This document shows, one piece after another, positions 8,330 through 18,554 of a stretch of DNA of 64,000 nt. The notes below the pieces were generated by a model. It searched no databases, was not told where the DNA came from, and saw only the letters and a program-made list of their open reading frames with translations. Every line of letters starts with the position of its first letter. The first letter of the stretch is position 1. Origin of the DNA: Prorocentrum cordatum (lineage: Eukaryota > Sar > Dinophyceae > Prorocentrales > Prorocentraceae); contig CAUYUJ010014770.1 in the NCBI GenBank assembly GCA_963575745.1, positions 48,098 through 112,097 on the forward strand. Reading direction: 5' to 3'. Made by a program: the position numbers and the translations under genes.

Positions 8330-9870
8330 GCGGGCTCTGTACAATGCCTTTGTGCACCAGGGCTTGTACAGAAATCGTTTGTGTGCACCACGGCGACTGT
8401 GTACACCATAACAACCGCGTGCACCACGACGCCTTTGTACACCGCGCGATCTGTGCACACCACGGCGCCTGTGTACACCATAGCCGCTGTTTCAGCACCC
8501 CCTGTGCACCACAGCGGCTGGGCACACCGCAAAGTTCGTGTACGCCTGAAGGCAGTACCGACGGGGTCAAGCTCTGGAAAATCGTCGGGGGCCCGAACGT
8601 ATCAAATTCAATATGTAACTCATGTGTGTCTGGCCCGAGGTACGTCCTTGTTTTTGGCCGACCATGCTCGTGTACACCACAGCGCCTGCCTAGCGTGCGC
8701 CACGGCGCCTGTCTAGCGTGCGCCACGACGCCTTTGTACACCACAGCTGCTTGTGTACACCGCAGCGCCTGTCTAGACAACAGTGCCTGTGTACACCACA
8801 ATGCCTGTGTACACGACAACACCCGTGTGCACCACAGCGCCTGTACACTGCGGTGCTTGTGCGCACCACCGGAGCCGCGTGCTCCACAGCGCATGACAAA
8901 CATTTGCGCCACAACGCTTCCGTGCACCTCCGACGTCCCGCCGGGGTCCAAGTCTGGAAAATCGGCGGTGGCCCGAAAATATCAAGATCAAAATGTAAGT
9001 GATTTGTGATGATTGATTTTTCTGGCCCAGGGTGCGGTAACCCCCGTTTTTGGCCGACCATGCTCGTGTACACCACAACTCTTGTCTAGCGTGCGCCCCG
9101 ACGCCTTTGCATACAACAGCTGCTTGTGTACACCGCGGCGCCTGTCTACACAGCAGTGCCTGTGTACACCACAACGCCTCTGTACACCACAACGTCCGTG
9201 TGCGCTGCACCGCCTGTGTACACCACACAAACACACACTGCCTGTGAACACGACGACGCCTAGTTGCACCACGGTTGCTGTTCCAGCATCATACTCGTGC
9301 ACCGCAGCTCCGGTGCACCAAAATGCTTGTGTACACCACAAGATTGCATACACTTCCAGGGCCCCCAGCAGGACCGAACTCAAGAAAATCATGTGGAATC
9401 CGAACGTATCAAATTCACTATGTAAGCTGTTTGTAATGTTTGTGATTATTGATTTTTCTTGCGCAGGGAACGGTCCCGTCTTTTGGGCCGACAGCGCCTG
9501 TGTACACCATAGCGAATGTGTGCACAGCAGCGGATGCGTACACCGCAGCGCCTGCGTACACCACAAGGCGTGGTACACCGCAATGACCGTGCACCACAGT
9601 GCTCCTGTACACCACCATGCCTGGGATGTCTGCGTGCATGATAACGGATGTTACAGCAGCAGTTGTACACACCACAAAGCCTGTCTTTACCATATTGCCT
9701 GGGTGCATTGTACCGCGCGACCTACGTGCAATTATGCTTACGTGTACCACAAGGCCTGCATACACAATAGATCTTGCTGTAACAGCAGCAAATGCGCACA
9801 CCCAATCGCCTCGCTGCCTGTGCACAACGCAATACCTGTGTACGCGCTGCTCACGTGCACGTCCAGGTGC
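8330..9870 (+). repeat. Degenerate 18-bp minisatellite inside a 380-430-bp higher-order repeat
   Basis: The basic unit is close to CCTGTGTACACCACAATG (18 bp), so every frame translates to six-residue repeats (VHHSAC-like on plus, VVYTGA-like on minus). This explains the long open frames on both strands, which I do not call genes. The minisatellite is broken by a non-tandem spacer recurring at about 8570, 8950 and 9380 (CTGGAAAATCG..., then GCCCGAA...ATCAA, then TTTTTGGCCGACC), giving three higher-order copies. Two spacers contain a GT...AG interval of about 40-50 bases: 8994 to about 9032, and 9421 to about 9466. Confidence 0.85.
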
Positions 9871-9975
9871 CTATGGACGTCGTCGGTCGTCGTCGGTCGT
9901 CGGTGTCGTCGTCGTCGTTCGTCGTCGTCTATCGTCATCGATCGTCGTCTGTCGTCAGTCGTCAGTCGTCTCCCC
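9868..9975 (+). repeat. GTC/CGT trinucleotide-rich tract
   Basis: Interrupted GTCGTCGGTCGTCGTC-type repeat, about 100 bp, at the end of the minisatellite block. No coding evidence. Confidence 0.8.
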
Positions 9976-9979
9976 GTGC

Positions 9980-11240
9980 CACTCCAAGCCCCAACGCTTC
10001 GCCAACGTGCATCCAAACACCAGCATGCGGTGGCGAACACCACCGCGCCGTTGAACACAACGTTCATGCAAGCTCCCTGCGCCCCCCCCCCCCGGACCTG
10101 CACAACAGTTAAATTATCCTGGGGCGGGGAGGGGGGGCGAGCCTGATAGCCCGGGTTATCGCAGGACCCCCCAAAAAATCTCCTGCGTGCACCAAAATGC
10201 ACGCCCGCGTGCACAACAGACCCTAGGCTGCCCGGGATCGCGCGCTGGATTGGGGCCGGGGCGTTACCGCTACGGGGATGCGTTATCCCTTGGGTGGATG
10301 AAAAATTGTCTCTTGAAAGGAAGACCCTTCCCTTGGGTCCCTTCCCCGCCAGGGGGGGGAGGGGGGTCCCGGGGGGGGTTCTGGGGGGTGTCCAGGGTCA
10401 GAGTACTGCCCTCCCCCGGGATCCCGGCGGGTCCTGGAGGGATCCCGAGTGGGTCGCCAGCGGGGGTCCTGGGGGAGGTCCCGCCTCCAGGATCGGCGGC
10501 ACTGGCCGTAAGGCCTTCGCAATACTTGATAAAGGGCCCCCGACCCCAGACTTCCAGCCTGGTCCGCACGCTCTGAAGCGTTCTCTCCTCACGACAAGCA
10601 ACGGGAAGCGGGGACCAACGGCCATCACAGTCGCTGCTAAGAGCTCAAGAGCACACCTGGATGTGCCCTCGAGCGCAGTGGTTTCAGTGGCTGTAGGGGC
10701 AGCAGTTGCAATTGCAGCAGCTGCAGCAGCGTCCGTGTTTCATGGCCTATCGCTCTGCACTTGCAGTGGTTGCAGACGCTGCAGGTGCTTCGAGCACGCC
10801 GCAAGGCACGGCCGCGTGCCTGCCAGACTTCGCAGCCTTGGCCCAGGCCGCTGGGATCCGAGAGCTGGGAACGAATGGAGGAAAAGGGACACGAAAGCCA
10901 CCGGTGATGACTGTACCAAGGCGCTACATGCACGGCAAGACTATTGCCCGCGGCAATGTTTAGGACAATGAAAGGCGATTTGCCTCATTCTACGTAAAAT
11001 GCCGAACGACATCGGACCCGTCAACTAGTAAACATTGGTGGCCACAGTAAGAGCACGCAAGACAGCTGCGACAGAGCAACGTAATGAGCAGGGTCGCCCA
11101 GCACTGGAGGTCAAAAGGGACACATCTCACTGATTCGAATATAGTATGCTCAGGTGGCCAGCATGTCTCCTGCACTGAGCTTGAGAAACACCACTGGCAA
11201 CCGGGCGATATTTATATGTAATGCAGAAGGCAGACGTTCA
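9980..11240. other. No recognisable gene; G/C-tract-rich DNA
   Basis: Contains homopolymer C and G runs (about 10087-10095, 10350-10390) and imperfect repeats around GGATCCC and GGGTCC (10310-10500). An open plus frame (10294-10971) gives a Pro/Gly- then Ala-rich product with no domain. From about 10860, short blocks (GAGAGCTGG..., GGAGGAAAAG...) recur in the module at 11250-11500. Confidence 0.4.
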
Positions 11241-11244
11241 CGGA

Positions 11245-11287
11245 GAGCGGCGATGGAGCTACAACCGCTTCAACGCTATGAATTGTG

Positions 11288-11319
<32 letters not shown>

Positions 11320-11830
11320 CCCCCCTTCGGACATCCATGCACAGGGCAGAAGAGCTACGTTAGACTTAAAACCACCCCGCGGAATCCGAGAGCTGGACGC
11401 GAGAGGAGGAAGAGAGACATGATAATGAGTAGGGAGGGAGTTGTTTGGAAGGCGAAAAGGGTACAGATCACTGATTACAGTTTGTGTTCGGGTGGACAAA
11501 ACTGAAACACAGAGAAGAAGGTAGGGCGTTGGAATATTCAAGCGAGATAGATCCTGAGTCTGGCGGCTCCCACAGGGCAGCGGCGGAGATGCCACACACA
11601 GCCTGCTTCAGAAGCGCGACTATTGACCACTGGATATCCTAATAAAGAAAGCGAGTGCTCCCAGAGAACGGAGATGGAGTTCATTCCACACAGGCCACTA
11701 CGGAGGAAACACTGCTATGCATGAAGGAGCGATTGCGAGAGAGACAGAGAAACTTCCCATGCGGACACTAATGCACAGGGGAGACGAGGTACTTGAAACC
11801 ATCGCGCCACCCCCCATTGAATGCAGGTGC
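11245..11830 (+). repeat. Duplicated degenerate module containing a GA microsatellite
   Basis: Two diverged copies start near 11250 and 11666: a block like GCGATGGAGCT, a GA tract ((GA)n at about 11289-11319 in the first copy), then a GGACATCCATGCACAGGG-like block (GCGGACACTAATGCACAGGG in the second), then CTTRAAACC. A further partial copy lies around 10860-11150. Dispersed repeat of unknown origin. Confidence 0.55.
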
Positions 11831-12915
11831 GTAGCATAGGCAAGAGGCGAGGGGGTGAACCAGCGCGGGATGGCGCGATGCGATCCATCGAATGTGCAGC
11901 TAGAGGCAACGACTCCATTCAGGCCCTGCCACTTAACAGAAGACTCAAGATGGGGAATTATACGGAGAGATCTGTTTTGGATTGAGTCCACGACGCCACT
12001 CGATGCTTGCTTCCCTGTCCTGAGCCAGCAGAAGAGGAATAAGAGGTCAATGCGCATGTCCGAAACAGAACTGAAACTGGCTACTGCGATAAGCTTGCTG
12101 AGACGACTTCTGCAGCAACTGATCAATTCAACGGTGATGGCGACCAGTCTAACATCATGCAGGCCAGAAAAGGGTGGCATCGAGCCACGTGATAATCAAC
12201 TCCTCGCCCATTCCCCCACCCCTTATCTCGCATAGGCTGCAAGCGTGCGCGCCGGCAGCGCAGAAACCACGATCCCGCGAGGAGAAATAGTTGCTTTCTG
12301 GCCAGGCGCTGGGACCCTGTTAGGTCCGAGTGTCCACGCTGCACGATTGATCGCAAACTAACACACAAGTGGGCGGTCGCTGTCCCAAGTCTTCGTGTCC
12401 ACGCCGTTGTGGTGCTTGGTAGCGCGGGTCACCTAGCGAAGGCCCACGCGACACGCTACACGACCTTAGCAGTAAAGGTGTGCCTGCGAATCTCTTCACG
12501 AATTGATCACGATCCCGCGTTCGACGCTCATCCTAGTAAGTATGGGGCCAAGTCACAAACATGCGCCACATGAGCGCTAGGGAGCCCGACCGACTCTGGG
12601 CTGCTCTATAGGCGATGTAAACCAGAACATCTCCTCAACGCGTGGCCCCTGCGCCCCTCAACCACCAGAGGAAGAGGAGGGGGCAGGAGAAAGGACGGAG
12701 GAGGCAGCGCGACTGAGCAATCGCTCGTTCTATGCTGGCCCAGCGCGTGACGGCGCGGCTGGGCAGAAAAGCGTACCCAGGTAGTTATCATTTCGCGCGA
12801 TGGCTGTGGCACACGTCGGCTTGAAACACTGAGCAGAGCGCCCAGGCTCAACTGGACCAATGTCCAGGACCGGCCTCGGCCTCGGGGGGCCTGCCGTGAG
12901 ATAAACCCACGCGCC
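11830..12915. other. No gene recognised
   Basis: Mixed-composition DNA without a convincing open frame, RNA gene or repeat family. Short frames on both strands show no domain. Confidence 0.4.
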
Positions 12916-12919
12916 CACG

Positions 12920-13768
12920 TCAGTCGACGTAGTACTTTGGGGCCGCCTTCTCAAGCATTGCCGCCATTTCCTCGGAGCTGATGTGGGTGGGCACGCACCC
13001 CGTGTTCGGCACGATCATGACTGGCCCGCAGGCAGCGTACGGTGTGTGCGGCGGCGTCGAGGCGGCCGCGGAGTCCACCCTCGGCGACTTGATCACCTGC
13101 TGCGCCAGCTCGCCGCTGGAACTGTGGCAAAACGGCAAGCTTGTGAGAGGCATTGCTGTCGGCGCCGGCCATGCCGACGCCGACGCGAGCGCGGGCGTCT
13201 CATTCTTGACAGCGAGCGCTGATTGTAGCCCACTGGCTTGATCGTCAACCCCGCGCTTGCGCTGCTTTGCCATGGCGGCGAAGTGCTTCATCTCCTTGAA
13301 TTTCTCCGGCCCGTGGAAATAGTGGCAGCAGTCACAGCTGGCTCCGCGCGGGCACGGAGTGCCACTTCCATTGGTGCGACAGGGCATGCACTGGCCTCTG
13401 TGGTGGTTCTTGGACCCGCGAGAGAACACGTCCACCAAGCCCACGGCCAGATCTGCGGTATCAGCGGCGGCGGATGGGTTGGGCGGGGATTGAACAGAGC
13501 ATTCGGATGCCTGTCCTGCCAATGCGGGGATCCTGGTGTGCCCGTGACCGCGCCTCGGCGTGAGCCCCTGGGGCGGCGGTGGCCGCGCGACCTTGCCGCT
13601 GCCGTCCATTTCCGGTGCGTGGACCTCGCGGGGAGCGGCGGCGGGGCCACCAGAGCAGCTCTTGCTCTTTCGGGCGGCGGGGCCCTCGGACAGGAGAACG
13701 GCTTGAGCCTCGGCTCTGATCCGCCTCTTGGGCCGTTTGGAGGCGCTCGGGCCAGCCCAAGAGGCCAA
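12920..13768 (-). CDS. CCCH-type zinc-finger protein (or exon of one)
   Basis: 282 codons. Residues about 112-150 hold SKNHHRGQCMPCRTNGSGTP, directly followed by CPRGASCDCCHYFHG. This gives the spacing H-x2-G-x-C-x2-C ... C-x3-G-x2-C-x2-C-H seen in the short CCCH-like fingers abundant in dinoflagellate proteins, usually linked to RNA binding. The flanks are low complexity: basic Arg/Lys-rich at the start (KRPKRRIRAE), Ala/Ser/Pro-rich later, and a C-terminal helix-like end (SSEEMAAMLEKAAPKYYVD). There is no ATG at the 5' end: the first codon is TTG directly after a TGA, so this is an internal or last exon, or translation starts at Met 53. RNA-binding regulator is inferred from the finger only. 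Confidence 0.62.
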   Translation of the reverse strand: MASWAGPSASKRPKRRIRAEAQAVLLSEGPAARKSKSCSGGPAAAPREVHAPEMDGSGKVARPPPPQGLTPRRGHGHTRIPALAGQASECSVQSPPNPSAAADTADLAVGLVDVFSRGSKNHHRGQCMPCRTNGSGTPCPRGASCDCCHYFHGPEKFKEMKHFAAMAKQRKRGVDDQASGLQSALAVKNETPALASASAWPAPTAMPLTSLPFCHSSSGELAQQVIKSPRVDSAAASTPPHTPYAACGPVMIVPNTGCVPTHISSEEMAAMLEKAAPKYYVD

Positions 13769-13827
13769 TCACCAGTATGAAAAAGCATCGGTGTATCACC
13801 ATTCAAGAATGATCTGCGTTTCGGTCA

Positions 13828-14050
13828 GAGCGTCCAAGACGCCCCCAAAGGCCCCCAAGATCGCTCCAAGAGGACCTTCGGGCCTGCCAGAAGGCCCAAG
13901 AGGGCCCCAGGAGATCCCACAGAGCACGCCACCGCCAAGCCGCTGGAAGACACCCATCCAAGAAGGCTCCGAACTTCCCAAGATGCTCTCAAGAGGACCC
14001 GAAGAGGCGCTCTAGAGACCCCCAAGAGGCCTCCAGGAGGTCCTAAGTTA
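13828..14050 (+). repeat. CCAAGAGG-type low-order repeat block
   Basis: Repeated words CCCAAGAGG, CCCCAAGA and CCAGGAG with no fixed period. The same vocabulary makes up the large array at 58.7-61.4 kb, so this is a small relative of that family. Confidence 0.65.
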
Positions 14051-14204
14051 TCTTCAATAAGATTATCCCAGTGCGGCCCTACCTGGGAGTTGGAGCCTCT
14101 AGGAAAGCAACATTACTAGGAGCGGTAAACGCCGTCCTCCTCCTTATCCTCATCGTCGTAGTTGTAACAGTAGCGGTAGTAGTAGCATGGAACATACGTG
14201 CGCA

Positions 14205-14207
14205 CAC

Positions 14208-14240
<33 letters not shown>

Positions 14241-14270
14241 GTACATATATATAGCAGCAGCAGCAGTAGT
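14205..14270 (+). repeat. TA and GCA microsatellites
   Basis: (TA)n with minor interruptions at about 14209-14252, followed by a short (GCA)n at about 14253-14267. Confidence 0.9.
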
Positions 14271-14272
14271 GG

Positions 14273-14412
14273 ATGCTGTGCTGCGCTATGCTATGGTTTG
14301 CTATGCTATGCTCTGCTATCTATGCTATGCTATGCTGCGCAATGCTATGCTGGGCTAGGCTAGGCTATGCTATGCTATGCTGCGCTATGCTATGCTGCGC
14401 TATGCTATGCTT
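14273..14412 (+). repeat. GCTAT pentanucleotide repeat
   Basis: About 140 bp of imperfect (GCTAT)n with GCGCTATGCTATGCT-like variants. It is open in several frames, which explains Met/Leu/Cys-rich spurious products. Confidence 0.85.
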
Positions 14413-14575
14413 TTGCGTTGCCTTCGCTTTTGCCTTCACTTTTGCCTTTGCTTTTGCTTTTGCTTGGCACCCAGGGAGCGCAACTGGGGGAACCGCGCGT
14501 TTGCTTTTACCTTTGCTGTTGCTTTTGCTTGGCTCCCAGGGGACTGGGGGAACCGCCCGGGGCGCTTTCCACTGC
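14413..14575 (+). repeat. CTTTTG hexanucleotide repeat with a tandem duplication
   Basis: Two copies of a roughly 65-bp unit (about 14440-14502 and 14503-14565), each made of CTTTTG repeats followed by CTTGGC(A/T)CCCAGGG and ACTGGGGGAACCGC. Likely a replication-slippage or segmental tandem duplication. Confidence 0.75.
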
Positions 14576-14869
14576 CCGGCCCCTTTAAGCTAGAGAGTAA
14601 GAACCCTTCTAGGCAGAGCCTAGGTAGGGAAAAAGGCCCCAAGAGGCATCCCAGGAGACACAGGAGGATTCTTGCACACGGCTCAGCCAACGGCCACTAG
14701 ATACTGTACTCTACACGACTGCGCGCTTATGTGTCTACTCTGCTCGAGGCGGTAGTACTCAATCTGGGTGTCCCCTTCTCATTTTTAACAGGCTCTGGTT
14801 AACTCTTCTCTATGGCCTCTTGGAGCATGGTCTGGTTGGGACAATCATGTATACCGCATTATGCCCGAT

Positions 14870-15700
14870 TACTCGACCCTGCTATATATAATCTGCCCTG
14901 GTGTGACTGATGTGCTATAGGCACGTCTGGCGAGTGGTGGTCCGAAACAGGGCCAATGTCTCAAAACTGCCAAGAGGGCGGGGGGGGGCTGCGCAAACAT
15001 AACCATGAGGTAGATCGTTCTACGAGGAAACGCTGAGACAATGGAAAATGTCCCAGGCCCCGCGGCCCGTAGATGGCCCACCGTACGAATGGTCAATCTA
15101 CCACGCCTCGACAACCACGCCTCGACACAATGAAGAGTGAGCCAGAGTCGAACAGCTCTCGATATGGATTCCTCAGCCAAGTCATCCACAGTGAAAGAGG
15201 CTACACTTATGTGCCACTCCTCATTCATCGGCAGTCCAACCTCCGTGCAGAGGCCAATCGTTTGCTTTACGCTTCCAACTTGCAAAGGGGCCCTTCCCTC
15301 AGCCGTTCAGGTAAATACGTCGTACGAAGGAAGGTCAAACAACATGTGAACATCCGACATTCGTCCCGAACCATACCGCGGCCTGGATCGGTCTGGACAC
15401 CTACAGGGGTGTGCATACCTGCGTTTTTCTGAAGCCCGCCGCTCGTATCCCCAGCGAAAACAAAAACATGTTGAGCAAAAGACTCGCGCCTGCAACTCTT
15501 CCGTCGGGCCGGCATCGTCGGCAGATCACCCCAGCGAGCTCCTGCTTGACGGGCTTGGTGCAAAGGCGACCTGGGGCGCCAGCTCTGGCGACTGCTGGCT
15601 GAGTTCTGGGGAAGCTGCCCTTTCGGAAACAAAGCATTAATGAAGTCAGACGTGGGCGAGGGAAGAGAGAGAAGAGAAATAGCAGCACGGGACGTCATTG
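14870..15700 (-). pseudogene. Possible relic of a retroelement RNase H-like region
   Basis: Two minus frames (15698-15267 and 15285-14869) join across a stop. The product around 15150-15050 reads SRAVRLWLTLHCVEAWLSRR then GRLTIRTVGHLRAA. This resembles the alpha/beta portion of RNase H-like domains in dinoflagellate retroelements (LWLAL...VEAW ... LTIRxD...AL). The catalytic Asp expected after LTIR is not present. No other retroelement domain is visible nearby. Tentative. Confidence 0.25.
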
Positions 15701-16335
15701 CTCAAAGTATTTGTTCCAGCGTAGTTTCTCGTTGAAAAAAAGGAAGAAGAAATGCAACACACACAAGACCTACGCCATGTATGACGCACCGTAGGATCAA
15801 GATATGTAATCAAGCCCCTACCGCATAGCACGGCGTCTGCAACACGGCGCCCACACGGCGCCCACGGCACAGGAGCCACACATCCGATTCCTCACCGTAC
15901 CTTCGGCACATTGTGCGCGTTAGGCATACAGTCACCGTGCTGCCATAAGGCGCGCTCAGTAAGGAACGAAGGGGCCTGCGTGGCCGAGGCCAGAAAACCA
16001 GAGCCCCTCCTTCGCCCGAAGCGGTCCTTATTTCAGCGTCTTGGCTGTAGTTTTCCCTGGCTGGTCGGAGTTCTTGTAGACTCTAGTGCCGATCTCCCAC
16101 CCTCGAGCGCCGTCTACAGAATCCACAGAAATCCCTCCCAATTACCTCCAAGATGTCCTCTACAGCTCCCAAGAGGCTACACGAAGCCCTCCAGCAAGGC
16201 CTTACTATGCGAAAAACAACGGTCAAGCGAGGCCATACTCCGCCGGCCCCCTTGTGGGGCCACCAGGCTGCGAGGCGCGTGATTCGCAGTTTCCTGTACC
16301 AGTTGTAGTTTCTAGTTTCCAGTGTTACAGTTCTG
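15700..16335. other. Flank of the LINE insertion, no gene recognised
   Basis: No domain-bearing frame. A plus-strand frame opens at 16086 and runs into the LINE reverse transcriptase without a stop, but residues encoded before about 16352 have no similarity to reverse transcriptases and belong to flanking DNA. 16130-16200 uses the CCAAGA/CTCCCAAGAGG vocabulary of the 58.7-kb array. Confidence 0.5.
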
Positions 16336-16352
16336 CTTCTTGCTGGTTACTG
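16336..16352 (+). repeat. Left 17-bp direct repeat, candidate target-site duplication
   Basis: CTTCTTGCTGGTTACTG, identical to 19359-19375. It lies immediately before the point where reverse-transcriptase similarity begins. Confidence 0.65.
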
Positions 16353-18554
16353 GGGCAGGCCCCGCCGACCGTGTCCGAGTACTTCGCGGGCGCCTCTCTC
16401 GTGGCCCTGCCGAAGAAGGACGGAGGCCTGTGCCCTGCTGCCGTCGGGGAGGTGCTCCGGCGCCTCGTCGGCAAGTGCCTCTGCCACGAGGTTGCCGACG
16501 CCGCGCGCGACCGACTGGCTCCCCTCCAGATCGGCGTCGCGGTCCCTGGCGGCACCGAGGCGGCGGTGCACGTCGCGCGCCAGTGGTGGACCCGCCACCT
16601 CGGGGACCGGGGAAAGGTGTTTGTGAAGCTGGACTTGTCTAGCGCCTTCAACACCCTGGACAGGCAGGCTCTGCTCCGCGCGGTCCACGAAGAGTTTCCT
16701 GGGCTGGCACCCTGGGCCGACTGGTGCTACTCCCGCCCGTCAACTCTCTTCCTGGGCAAACAGACAGTCCGCTCCGAGTGCGGGGTGCAGCAGGGCGACC
16801 CCCTGGGGCCCCTACTGTTCTCCCTAGCACTACAGCGCGCCGCCGAGGCCGCCCTTCGCGCGCCGCGCCACGGCGCCGACGGCGCCGTCGACCTGAGTTT
16901 CTTCTACTTGGACGACGGCTGCCTCGCGGGCGACGCGCCGGCCGTCGCGCGCCTCCTCCACTTGCTCGTGGCCAGCCTTGCCGCGGTGGGCCTCCAGCTG
17001 AGCACCGGCCCGGGCAAGTGTGAGGTGGTCCCCACTGGCGGAGACGCCTCCGACGTGTCTCTGGACGGCTTCCCGCCGGGCTTCCGCCTCCGCACCGATC
17101 GCAGCTTCGAGCTGCTCGGCGCGCCAGTGGGAGACGCGGACTTCTGCGCGGAGCACACCAAGCAGCGGGTCGCGAGCGCCACCGACTTGCTGGAAGCTCT
17201 GGGGGAGCTCGAAAACGCGCAGGTCGCGCTGCACCTCCTGCGCCAGTGCGCCTCCTTCTGCAAGCTGGGCTACTCCGCGCGCGTGGTGCCGCCCACCGCG
17301 CACGCCGCCTCCCTGCTGGCCATGGACGACGCTGTCCGGGCCTGCCTTGAGCAACTGAGCGGCTGCTCGCCCTCCGACGCTTCTTGGCAGCAGTCTCAGC
17401 TAAAGCTCAGGAAGGGAGGACTTGGCCTGCGCTCTGCCGCGAAGCACGCCGCCGCCGCCTACATCGCTTCCAGAGCGAAGAGCACCGACCTGCGTCGGCA
17501 GCTCTACCCCGGCTACTCCAACAACCCCGACCGCGACGGAGGTAGCCTGGCGGCTGCGGTGCAGGCCCACAACGCAGTCGTGCGGGACGCCGACCGGGTG
17601 GTGTTCGACCACGCGCAGCACGGCAACCAGAAGGCCCTCTCCGACGCGGTGGACAGCGCCTCGCTCGACGGACTTCTGGCGGGCTCCACCCTGGCCGGCA
17701 AGGCGCACCTCTCTCTGGTGCAAGCCCCAGGCGCGGCCGCGTGGCTCCAGGCGCCGCCCTGCGAGGCCACCGGCACCGCCTTCCCGCACGGCCTCATGCA
17801 GGTCGGCCTGCAGAGGCGGCTGCGAGTCCAGCTCCTGCAGGAGGAGTGCTTCTGCCCAGCCTGTGGCGAGGTGATGGGCGTTTTCTGCGACCACGCCCTG
17901 GTCTGCGCCTGCCGCGGCGACCGGACCAAACGCCACAACGCCCTGCGCAACCAGGCCTTCTTCGACGCCCTGGCCGCCGGCCACGCCGGGGCGGAGTTGG
18001 AGCGCCCGGGGCTGCTACCCGCGCGCCCCGCCGGGGAGGCCACCCCCGGGGGCGAGCAGGGCGGGCCCCAGGTGGACGACAACGGCCGCCGCCCTGCCGA
18101 CGTCTACCTGCCGCGGTGGCGCAACGGCACGCCGGCCGCCTGCGACTTTGCCGCCGCGTCAGGGTTGTGCGCCGATCTCCTCGCCGCGTCGGCCGCTTCG
18201 TCAAGCGCAGCGACGGAGCGGTACGAGGAGTTCAAAAGGCAGCACCAGGACACCGCGCGGCTCTGCGCGGCACAGGGCTTCACTTTCCTCCCCATGGTGG
18301 TGGAAGCCCACGGCGGCGGGTGGGGCCGCGAGGCACGCAGGGCCTTCGGGGTCCTGGCCAAGCGGGTGGCTGACGCCACGGGGGAAGACGCCGCACTGGT
18401 TGCGGACCAACATGCCCAGCGACTTTCCGTCTCCCTGCACAGGGAGAACGCGCGGGCGGTGTTGCGGCGCCTTCAGACCCTGTCTGGAGGGGCGGGGGTG
18501 GCAGCGGCCCGCCTGGCCGCGGCCACGGCGGCCTCCACGGCAGACGCCGTGTGA
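16353..18554 (+). CDS. LINE reverse transcriptase plus restriction-like endonuclease
   Basis: About 733 codons from the left repeat to the stop; no native start is present. In order: EYFAGASLVALPKKDGGLCP (RT fingers; the family usually has Arg where Cys stands), AVGEVLRRLVGKCL, KVFVKLDLSSAFNTLDR (first catalytic Asp, about 16612-16660), CGVQQGDPLGPLLF (RT signature), SFFYLDDG (catalytic YxDD at about 16907). A zinc-binding CFCPACGEVMGVFCDHALVC plus GDRTKRHN follows at about 17848-17940. Then come RRPADVYLP, CDFAAAS and FLPMVVEAHGGGWG (about 18090-18320), the RPxxV / D / E pattern of the PD-(D/E)xK restriction-like endonuclease of R2/NeSL-like LINEs. Catalytic residues appear intact. It acts by nicking DNA and priming cDNA synthesis from its RNA. 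Confidence 0.88.
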   Translation, partial: GQAPPTVSEYFAGASLVALPKKDGGLCPAAVGEVLRRLVGKCLCHEVADAARDRLAPLQIGVAVPGGTEAAVHVARQWWTRHLGDRGKVFVKLDLSSAFNTLDRQALLRAVHEEFPGLAPWADWCYSRPSTLFLGKQTVRSECGVQQGDPLGPLLFSLALQRAAEAALRAPRHGADGAVDLSFFYLDDGCLAGDAPAVARLLHLLVASLAAVGLQLSTGPGKCEVVPTGGDASDVSLDGFPPGFRLRTDRSFELLGAPVGDADFCAEHTKQRVASATDLLEALGELENAQVALHLLRQCASFCKLGYSARVVPPTAHAASLLAMDDAVRACLEQLSGCSPSDASWQQSQLKLRKGGLGLRSAAKHAAAAYIASRAKSTDLRRQLYPGYSNNPDRDGGSLAAAVQAHNAVVRDADRVVFDHAQHGNQKALSDAVDSASLDGLLAGSTLAGKAHLSLVQAPGAAAWLQAPPCEATGTAFPHGLMQVGLQRRLRVQLLQEECFCPACGEVMGVFCDHALVCACRGDRTKRHNALRNQAFFDALAAGHAGAELERPGLLPARPAGEATPGGEQGGPQVDDNGRRPADVYLPRWRNGTPAACDFAAASGLCADLLAASAASSSAATERYEEFKRQHQDTARLCAAQGFTFLPMVVEAHGGGWGREARRAFGVLAKRVADATGEDAALVADQHAQRLSVSLHRENARAVLRRLQTLSGGAGVAAARLAAATAASTADAV

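Noticed and set aside
8330-9870. CRISPR-like array
   Set aside because: Repeats are contiguous and degenerate with no unique spacers, the genome is eukaryotic, and there are no cas genes.
8178-10146. Long open frames on both strands (257 and 377 codons) giving His/Cys- or Val/Tyr-rich proteins
   Set aside because: They simply translate the 18-bp minisatellite; both strands are equally open and no start or domain context supports either.
10294-10971. 225-codon plus-strand frame
   Set aside because: Composition-driven (Gly/Pro then Ala); overlapping antisense frames are equally long; no domain.
15455-15480. SL-like CTTTTGCTCAAC on the minus strand
   Set aside because: Only the last dozen bases match with gaps; expected by chance.
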